5,691 nt of DNA from an uncultured Collinsella sp. (GTDB lineage: Bacteria > Actinomycetota > Coriobacteriia > Coriobacteriales > Coriobacteriaceae): NCBI GenBank assembly GCA_958415625.1, contig CATYZI010000064.1, forward strand, positions 1 through 5,691. Reading direction: 5' to 3'. Below the pieces are notes generated by a model. That model saw nothing but the letters and a program-made list of their open reading frames with translations, did no database searches and was not told the DNA's origin. Made by a program: the position numbers and the translations under genes. Shown one piece after another: positions 5,631 through 5,691 of the stretch. Position 1 is the first letter of the stretch, and each line of letters begins with the position of its first letter.

Positions 5631-5671
5631 AAAACCGGCCAAAATAAACCGGTCCCGTTTTGGCCGGTTTT
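5631..5671. terminator. Probable bidirectional intrinsic terminator after pdxT
   Basis: A perfect 14 bp stem pairs 5631-5644 (aaaaccggccaaaa) with 5658-5671 (ttttggccggtttt) around a 13-base loop. Both strands end the GC-rich part of the stem in TTTT, as in bidirectional terminators between converging genes. An alternative fold pairs aaaccgg (5646-5652) with ccggttt (5664-5670). It would end transcription from pdxST and possibly from a minus-strand gene beyond the window. The distance from the pdxT stop, about 200 bases, is long, but no better terminator is seen closer. Confidence 0.6.
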
Positions 5672-5691
5672 GATCAAGGCAACGCCGTAGG

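Noticed and set aside
5574..5690. Minus-strand open stretch entering from the right edge with a hydrophobic translation
   Set aside because: It would end in the loop of the second palindrome and cross the whole 5631-5671 palindrome. A second frame is open over the same bases, so the signal is not specific. Sequence beyond the window would decide.

Overview
The window looks like chromosomal DNA of a high-GC Gram-positive gut anaerobe, most likely a Coriobacteriia member close to Collinsella. The assignment rests on recalled family resemblance rather than a search: a rubrerythrin with an N-terminal rubredoxin domain, strongly GC-biased codons in the core genes, DXP-independent vitamin B6 synthesis, and an accessory DUF559-like protein of a type I associate with this class. 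There is no marker gene for a firm species call.

Layout from left to right. Positions 122-682 (+) encode a reverse-type rubrerythrin, an oxidative-stress protein, followed by a clear intrinsic terminator (719-748). Positions 814-2355 form an accessory island. It holds one minus-strand gene (925-2052) with an AbiEi-like N-terminal part and a DUF559/Vsr-like PD-(D/E)XK nuclease-like C-terminal part. Two same-length (123 bp), same-orientation, about 80% identical elements with 16-18 bp terminal inverted repeats bracket the gene. Positions 2352-3785 (-) encode PdxR, a MocR-family regulator. A 145 bp divergent control region separates it from pdxS (3931-4821, +) and pdxT (4842-5429, +), the two subunits of PLP synthase. 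The right end (5430-5691) has no convincing gene and holds three long, nearly perfect palindromes in about 200 bp, the last of which looks like a bidirectional terminator.

How the parts work together. PdxS and PdxT make pyridoxal 5'-phosphate from ribose 5-phosphate, glyceraldehyde 3-phosphate and glutamine. PdxR, which carries an aminotransferase-like PLP-binding domain, probably senses that product and controls the divergent pdxST operon through repeats at 3797-3841. The nuclease-like gene shows AT-richer third codon positions and lies between the two repeat elements, so it looks acquired.

The most unusual signal is the repeat element. Its end carries the sequence TAAGTGAGTAG, which places TAA, TGA and TAG in three different reading frames. 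Both minus-strand genes, pdxR and the nuclease-like gene, end inside it, using TAA and TAG respectively.
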